NCBI GenBank assembly: GCA_038380435.1
Contig: JAWZYU010000008.1
Coordinates: 77,948,020-78,012,019 of the forward strand
Origin: Ryuthela nishihirai
Taxonomy: Eukaryota; Arthropoda; Arachnida; Araneae; Heptathelidae
Reading direction: 5' to 3'
DNA length: 64,000 nucleotides
The translations under genes were made by a program, and so were the position numbers. How positions within the stretch are numbered: position 1 is the stretch's first letter; every line of letters begins with the position of its first letter. The notes below the pieces were generated by a model. The model had not been told where the DNA came from. It ran no database searches and saw only the letters and a list, made by a program, of their open reading frames with translations. Shown piece after piece: positions 46,301 to 55,300 of this stretch.

Positions 46301-49300
46301 CTAACTTTAAGACAAGCATTAAAACCTTGAATGCTATTTGTTGTTATGAGGACGACGATAAGGATGATAAAGATAGATTTTGCTTACAACATTAGGATAT
46401 TTTTAACTCTGTCAAGAAATGAGATATACCCATTTTTAGGTGACTTGAATGCAAAAGTTCATACTGACTGACCATTAGAGAGGAGAGATAGGTCCCTTCC
46501 CTATAGGTAGTTTCAATGACAATGAGGAACATCTCTTACAGGTTAATAAACTCAACGGTTTGAAAATAATTAACACGTACTGCAAATACTGGGGCATGTA
46601 AATTGAATGAACAAATTATTATAACACCTACCTAATACCTGTTGTTCCACCTTTAGCCCTCCCAACAGCAACCATATGTCATGGTACGGACTCAATGAGG
46701 TGTTGAAATCACGGAGGTGGTATTGCCGTCCAGGAACCGAGGATAACCTGTCACAGAGCATCCACAGTTGTCGGTGGGAGTTGGCGAGCTAGAACAGATC
46801 TTTCCAGTTCCTCCCACAAATTTTCAATGGGGTTGAGGTCTGGCGATCGAGGGGGACATTTGAGTGTGGTAAACTCGCTTGAATGCTCATGGAGCCAATT
46901 GGTTGCCACTCAGGAAGTGTTCAGTGTGGCGTTGTCCTGTTGAAAGATGGCGTCATGGTGCTGAAAGACAATCTTTTCCAACGAGTGTAAATGGTCGGCG
47001 AGGATGTTCATATACCTTGTGCCCGTGACATAGGTCTCGACGGATAAGAGGGACCACAAGGAACCCCATGTAAACGAGCTCCAAACTGTTACACCGCCTC
47101 CACCTGCCTGTATGACCCAAAACTTGGCAAGCTGGGTCCATCGCTTCGTGTACCTTCGTGTGTGAATACCCTTCGTGTGTGAATACCTAGTGTGTGAATA
47201 CCCTATACTATATTAAATATAATCATTCTTCTGCTGGTTGCAAGTTTTGCCATACTTCATGTAGTCATGTAACACGTGTATTATGTGTAACTGTGTAGTT
47301 TATGCCACACAAGCACCCTCCCATCGGCGTGATAGAGTTGAAACTGCGATTCATCAGACCAGATGACGTGTTTCTAGCCCTCTGCACTCCAGTTACGATA
47401 GACCTTTGCAAACCGCAGCCTAATCTTTCGATTCCTTGCAATCATCAAGGGGACACGATGTGGACATCGCCGACCATTTCATATTTTTTCATGGTATGGC
47501 GGATAGTCTTTGTGCATAAGCTTGTGGATGCACGCTCATTCACTTCCGACGTTATCTGCTACACGGTAGTCATGCAATTCTTTGTAACGATGCGGGACAG
47601 TCTGCACTCACTTCGAGAGTCAATTGCACGTTTACACCATATTTCTTCTGCTGGTTGCAAGTTTTGCCGTGCTTCATGTAGTCATGTAACACGTGTATTA
47701 TGTGTAACACGTGTGACTGTGTAACGTAGACATCCCATCAGTTCAGCAGTTGCGGTGATTAAACAACCGTCTTTCCTCGCACCAAGTATCTGGCAACGGT
47801 CAAATTCACTTACGTCACTGCCTTTAGCCATGATGACTTATACGTGACTGTTTTCCAATGCCTAGAGACCTGCTCTATTTATAGGCATTGCCAGTTTCAG
47901 CGTCCCACGTGACTGGACGCGATACTTCTGTTTTGCATATTGTTATCGGGGTGTATATAATAATTTGTCCATTCAGTGTATAAACACGCATAGGTTTCAC
48001 CTGATAGTTTGCATAAGAATATGATGGATTATATTATTAAGTGACAAAAATTGGCTTGTTTGATTAGAAATATTAGATCGTATTTGGGGGTTGAAACTGG
48101 TCTGAGCATTCCCTTTTAAACGTGTCTTGTAACTTAAACTTAAGCAGTGATTTGCTAAGGTTATAAAACTGACCTTTAACAGTTTAAGCTCTGAAAGACC
48201 CAGTTATAGCTAAAACGTACCATGATAGGCTACTTAGTCATTATGACAGTAATGGTTTCCAGCTGGGTGAGCGTTGATATTTAGCTCCGCAAAATTCCCC
48301 GCCCTGTCCACGGTCAGTAGGGGACACCGATGGGCTTGGAAAGGCCGCCGTCCGTCGGATGGGACATTAAGCCGTGGGCCCGTGTGCGGGAGAGCCATAC
48401 CCTGTGCGCGTTAAAGAACACGCTGTATGGCCTTGACGGGAGGCTACCATCTGTCTCCCAACAGCTGTTCCAGTGGGTCCCCAACCTTCTCTGAGCCTTC
48501 GGGGTCCATGTGACCTGGCCATTTAGCCCATGGTGTGCAAAAAAGTGCCGCTCAGAGGTAAAACAACCCAACCCAGTAATGGTTTGCATGCTACTGAAGT
48601 TGGAGAAGAATGAGGACCGACCAGAGGAGGCAAAATTATTTGAGTGCTAAGGCAGTGGGATTTATTTTATAAAGGAAGAACTACAAGAATATCCTTAAAC
48701 AACACTCTACTAATCTAACAGAAAATGTAAGGAATACTTTATAAACGGGTAAAAGATTAGTTAACAGTTAATAAGAATTTCTGGCTGATGTATTGGATGA
48801 TAACGCAAAAAAGGAAGCAGCTACACAGAGTAACAGCAGAGAGGTGTGCCAGATAGTTAATGTTCTGTGTGGACGGAAACGTACAGATATGCAGGGATTG
48901 ACGGATAAAAAGATAATATTATTAAAGGTAAGGATTCTGTCATGTCTAGATGGGCTGAGCATTTCAGGGATGTTCTAACAATGTGATTAGTTCTAATCCA
49001 ATTTTTTGTAGTGATGGTAGATGAATTAATGGCCTTAATGTCAGTCCTAGTCTGAAGTTATTTTGACAATTTCTAAACTTAAACTACATAAATACACAAG
49101 TATTGATGAAATTACTACTGTATATATTTAGAGTTCTGAATGTTATATGGAATGGAATATTATATGTGGAATGTTTTCTGGAAACTCTTATCTCATTTCT
49201 GTTAGCACATGGCTGACTGAAATTTTGAATATCTTTTATGATAAAGGCATTGTTCCCAAGGATTTATCACCATTATTATCCTAATATTTCCAAAAAACCT

Positions 49301-52300
49301 GATCGTAGTTCTTCTGATAAGTATGGGGGTTTCAACCTACTTTTTATTCCGTGTAAAGTTCTTTGCATGATTATGCTAAATGGAATTAGAAATCTGATTA
49401 TTGGACAATTGCGTGATGACCAGTGTGTATTCATAAGTGATAGGGAATGTATTGATCATATTTTTACACTTTGGCTAACTTTGAGAAATGTTTAGAATTT
49501 CACAAAATTTTGGATACTAGCTTTGTAGATTTGAGAAAGGCTTTTGACTTTATTGACCGTCCTAAAGTGTTGATCCTCATGGCACACCAGACAAGTTAGT
49601 TAGCATAATGAAAGCTCTCTATAATTACACTAAGTTGGGTGCGAGAGTAGTTGTAGAAATTGGTTTAGCATTGCTTGTGGTGTTCGACAAGGGTGCATTT
49701 TGTATCGTTTTATTTTTAGTTTCGTTATTGATTATGTTATGAGAAATTGACTTCAGGAGAAGATTTCGGCCTTAAACGGTCTAGCGATCTGAAAATTTCT
49801 GACTTAGATTATGCTGATGATTTGATACTTTTGGCAAATGATGTTGATGAGCTGAACTCTCTTTCATTGGAGCTGTTGATGAGACTGGTAGTACAGTAGG
49901 TCTGGTGATAAACAGAAAATTCTAAAATGATGAAAATTGGTCAGGCAGGTTCTGGTTCAGTTAATCTGAATGGTTCCACCCTTGAGAAAGTGTCTCAGTT
50001 TAATATTCCTGGGAGCTATTAACAGCTACTTTTGATGTGCAGCATAAGGTTAACCCTTTCAGGACCATAAGATTTCTAAGAGTAAATATTAGTATGTAAC
50101 TGTTTATTTTAGTTTGTTTAGACGTAAAATAAATAAAAATCATAAGAAAAATACATAACAATGTGTAGTTTTTTTGGAATTTTATGGGAAATATTTTTCC
50201 CAATGGACTATAAAGGTAACACAAATTAAGTTAGGCTTATTATGCAATGTCTTTTATTTATTGGTTTATTAGAACAAAATGTTAACTAAAATAATACAAA
50301 ATTATGAAATAAAATTACTATACAAAATGATGTGCTAATTATGATATTCTGCGAAGCAATTTCTTTTGGTAGTGAGGCAAAGATGGACATTGCACATAGT
50401 ACATATATTATGCGTCCTGACAGTTCTGTTTTTGTTTTCTAAACGTTCCCGTTTATGTAATTGCGTTCGGCATACGTTCTATTTTGACATTCTGTACAAA
50501 AAATGCAGATAAGATTATAATTAAATACGACAATCACCAATTTTAAAATGGGAAAAATGTTTCCCTTAGTCGTGAAAGGGTTAACAGACGAATAGGGATT
50601 GCTGCCGTAATCTATGGAGAGTGTGGAGAGGAAGGCGTATGCACATAAAGACTAAATTTAGGTTGTATAATAGTTGCATTCTTTCCAGAGTTAGTTATGA
50701 CATTGACACTTGGATCTTTTTTAAACATGATAACAGGGAACTTGATTCCTTTGATACTAGAGGCTTAGTCAGTATCTTGGGCATTACGTGGTTCAACGTT
50801 ACAGATTGTTGTACAACGCATAAGGTTTGGCAAAGGATTCTGGCAAAGGAGTCTGCAACCTCCTTTGACTAACATATTGTGCAGAGAGAGACTCCGTTGG
50901 TTTGGTTACGCCTCCTGTATGCATAACTATAGACAAGAGAATAGGGTTGTAAACAGTGTGATTAAAGGCCTCAAATAGAGGAGGACATCTAGGATGTGGT
51001 GGGCAGACAATTGAGGTATTCTAATTTATAAGTTCAGTATTTCCTTCCAGTCGTTACTGAAATTTTTATTAGTAGTTTATCTCTGTTCTTACTGTTTTTA
51101 ATTTTATTCTAATTAAATTTGTATCTTTTACATATTTAATTCGTTTATTTTATTATCAGTTTTCTATTTCTAGTTGTTTTTGATCGATTTCTGGTACTTT
51201 ACAGAAATCAATTTTTTTCAAATCCGGATTGAACTGGGTTTTTTTTTTCGTTACTAACTGCGCAGTTCGATTTTTCAAATTTTGAAATTTTGAAAGTTTG
51301 AATAATTCACTAATATTTACAGATTCTAGTCTGCTTATTTGCTTAATATCTTATTTTCATCGTTTTTCACCATTATTATCTTTTTTTTGTCTTTAAAACT
51401 TAATTTTGATTGATACAATATACCTCTGATTTACCTCTGATTTTCAAGTCATTGTTGAAACCAGCTATAATGCACAAATTTGCGCGTTCTTATCCGACAA
51501 AAACAAACTTCTTTATGAAGTAAATTCTAACCTGATTGATTTACCTTTCTATGAAAGACATTCCTGGCTTGTTGCCAGAAGTTCCCATCAGCTTTAATGA
51601 TACAATTGTTGAACAATTGTTGACAAATGATGCAAATCCTCAAGAAGGACATAAACGAGCATGTCTGCTCCGAACAATGTTCTAATCACACCATTGATTT
51701 GGAGTTTGTCCAAGACAGATCTTCATATCATGTGCACAGAATGGATACTTATTTACAATCCGTTGCCCCCGAAGTTACTAAAAAGCCCAAGGGAAAGGGC
51801 ATTAGCAAAAACAAGGCGAAGAGAGGACACAAACGTTCCGTTTCTCCTACTGTCGAATCTACATATGCCTCCAAAACGCGTTTTTTCGTTTTGGAGGAGG
51901 AATTCTTTGACCCACACGTCTCGGAAATGGAAACTGGTGGTGCTCCTTCAAAAACCAATGCTGGGAAAATTCCACCTATCATTCTGAGGTCACCCAAAAA
52001 TTGAATTGTTATACACAGAGACCTTATTAAGATTGCTGTGGAATCTTTCACTGCTAAGACTTCTGGAGACACAGTCCGTCTTCAGACGAAGTGCTCAGAT
52101 GACTACTGGTCCTTTATTATGTATTTTGAGACATCCAAGTTACAGTTTCATAACTATAAGCTAAAGGATGTAAAGAACTTACGGGTTATTCTCAAAAATC
52201 TCCCTATCTGACATCAATTCCGAAGACGTTCGCACGGCTTTTGTGGACCCAGGATTTACCATAATTAATATCCCAAACGAATAGAGGAAAAGACAGAACT

Positions 52301-55300
52301 CCTATGCCTGTCTTTTTGTCTGAATTGCAAAAAGAAGCTTCTACAAGAAGATTTATAACATTACTGATCTCTTTCACCTAAAAATCCACGCCGAAAGCTA
52401 CAGGACCAAAAAGAGCCGTACTCAATGCCACCAGTGCCAACGATATGGTCACGCTCAGAGTGGCTGTTACAATTTACCTCGCTGCATGAAATGCGCAGGT
52501 AATCATTTAACTAGGGACTCTCTTAGAAAGAAAGGGGACAGTCCCCCTAAATGTGCGAACTGCAGACTTGGACACACCGCTAACCATAAAGGGTGTGTCC
52601 ATTTCCCACAGAAGGAAGTGGTGACAAATAATAATGTCAAACCAACTAATGTCCCTCAGAAGAAAGTTACCAGCTCTACTGTTAATCCAAATCTATTCTA
52701 CGCAGCTGCTACATCCAAAAAAGTGAACGCAGAAAAACCAACATCTACAACTAAGCCAACTTCTAAGGCAACTAAGCCTTACTTCTAAGGCGACCAAGCC
52801 TTCCGATGAACAAATGCCCATTGGTGATCAGTTCGACGCCAACATTTTGAAGGATCTTAAAGACATTTTCCTTTTATTCAAGAGTTTTAATATTCCGAAG
52901 GTACTACTTACTGTCAAGTCTTTCATGGCCGACTAGCAGAAAGCCAATGGCCTGATGGACAAACTTGCAATTGGCATGAAAGCTTTTGATACTATACGTT
53001 CAACTTTTGTCTCAGATGGCAGATAAATGTACAAGGGATCATCTTCAGATTTATTTCTGGAATTGCCACGGAATTCTTAGTGATCTGCCAAAGTTCTGTT
53101 TCATTTTTGACAGATACCCAGGCAGACAATATCTTATTTGGTGAGATGCATCTGCGTGACTCAGATGCCTTTAAAATGCCTAACTATAAGGTCTATCGCA
53201 CAGACCGTTTGCATAACAGTGGAGGAGGCACAACTGTTATAATCAAGCGGTCAATTCACCATCATTTTTTACCTACTTTAGACCTCATAACTCTTGAAGC
53301 CACAGACGTGGCTATTTTACATACCAATATAGGAACTGTACACCTAGTTACTGCATATAAGCCATCGAATTCTATGCTTATAAATGATGATCTGAAGTCA
53401 ATGTTTGACTCTAATCTTCCTACAGTGCTTGCAGGTGACCTTAATGCCAAAAATACTGCTTGGCATTCAAGGGCCTGCAACAACAATGAAGGTATTTTAC
53501 TCGAATATACTACTTACAAGGGATTCATTGTCAACGCTCCCTGTGAGCCGACGTTTTACCCCTTTAATACTCTGCATTGACCTGACGTCCTTGATCTGGC
53601 CAATTTTGGCAACTTCTTGCCAAACTATGTTCTTAGTGTCGTCAACCAACTCAACTCTGATCATTTGCCGGTCTGTCTGACTTTACACATTTCCACGCCT
53701 CTTGTGACTGGTTCGTTTAGTCGGACTGACTGGAAATTTTATAAAATTCTTGTAAACAGCAATATTCTTGGAACCTGCCAACGTTCTAATGGTAAATCCA
53801 TTAATGATGCCATAAACGATTTTACAACCCTATTGCTAACTTCCAAAACCGAAGCTAGCGTAGATTTTACACCAAAGCGAGATTTTTCTGTCCTACCATC
53901 GCATCTCTCTTGCCTCATTAAGGAGAAAAACAAGGTAAGACATGCATGGCAGACACGTGGATTTACATATCATAAGAGGCTTTACAACTCTTTAAAACTC
54001 AAGGTCAAATCCAGCCTCAAAACTTTTAGAAGTGAACAATGGAATAAGAAAGTTGAATCAATGTCTATAACCGATAATTCCATTTGGAAGATGACTAAAG
54101 CTTTAAAGAAACCATTTACCAATTTCCAACCTATACATGGAGAAACTGGTTTAAATTTCAGTGATGAAGATAAATCCGAGACTTTTGCGGACTCCCTCGA
54201 ATTGCAATTCCGTGAGAACTTTGATCTCTCTGACCATCATACCTGTGGATTGGTGAGGGAATCCCTTCTCCAATTCGTTCAGGTGGATCGGACCAGGGTG
54301 AATTTTACATCACCGCTGGAAATTCAGCTGGCAATCAAACGCCTAAAATTGAATAAAGCTCGGGTCTAGACAAAATATCGAACAGAATGCTCAAGCATCT
54401 TCCAAAGAAAGCCATTGTGCATCTCTGTTCGACATTTAATTATTTACTTCAAAATCTTATATTTGCTGATGTCTAGAAAAATGCTATCGTCAAGCATTTA
54501 CATAAATCAGGCAAGCTACCGTCCTATCAGCTTGCTGTCTACAATTAGCAAACCTTTTGAAAAGATTTTGCTCAATCGTATTGACGACTTTCTTGGCTGC
54601 CTGAGATCCAGTTTGGTTTCAAATGGAATCGATCTACCGAACACCAGGTCCTTAGGGTGGTGGAAAAAGTAACGAATTCCTTAACAAAAAGGAGTCCGTT
54701 GCAGCCGTCTTCCTGGACGTGGCCAAAGCCTTTGACGGTGTCTGGTTAGACGGCCTTTTACACAAGCTTATACAAGCCGAAGTGTCATCTGGACACATCT
54801 GTTTGATCCAATCATATCTCTCCAATAGGACATTTCAAGTGCAAATTAAATCTGCCATGACTACAAGAAGAGCCATCTCTGCGGGTGTGCCTCAGGGCTC
54901 CCTTTTGGGTCCTACACTCTTCTCTTTATACTTAAACCATATACCTTCCGTTGATCGTGTGGCTTGTGCAAAAAATGTTTACTCTGGAAATCAAAGTCAT
55001 GAAATAAACAAAACACTGAATGTCGGCAGAAAGACTGAGAAGAGTTCAGGTAGACTGAGAGACAGACGACAGATGCAAATATCGCTCCTATTTTCTTTTT
55101 TGAAATCGAACTAAACAAATCAAAGGATTTGGTAAGTATCCATTGGAAATTGAGGGATATGTTTAAACGTGTTGCACTCGAAGCGTTAAATGTAAGGGTG
55201 GAGTTAAATGAACGACTTCATATAGTTAAACAATTTCAAAATTGGTTCACAAAAATTTAACAGAACTGATTCAAGAAAAAATTAAAAGAATGGATAATTT

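Larger units (their letters stand above)
45594..51020 (+). mobile_element. RTE-like LINE with three nested insertions
   Basis: Segments 45594-46598, 47981-48257, 48577-50049 and 50585-51020 align in order with the minus-strand copy at 8476-11850. They run from leader and endonuclease (46130 QETRWTD) through the RT (49238-49495, 49800 LDYADDLILLANDVDE) to the C-terminal region. Tc1, SINE-A and piggyBac insertions (46601, 48258, 50054) account for the rest. Without them it is about 3.2 kb. Heavily frameshifted. Confidence 0.8.
51551..54965 (+). mobile_element. Jockey-like LINE, 3' truncated
   Basis: ORF1 (51551 to ~53025) with gag-type knuckles is followed by ORF2 (endonuclease, RT). The RT stops after GSLLGPTLFSLYLNHIP, before the YADD block, and no poly-A-type tail was found. 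Several frameshifts. The order and motifs place it in the Jockey/R1 group. Confidence 0.82.
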
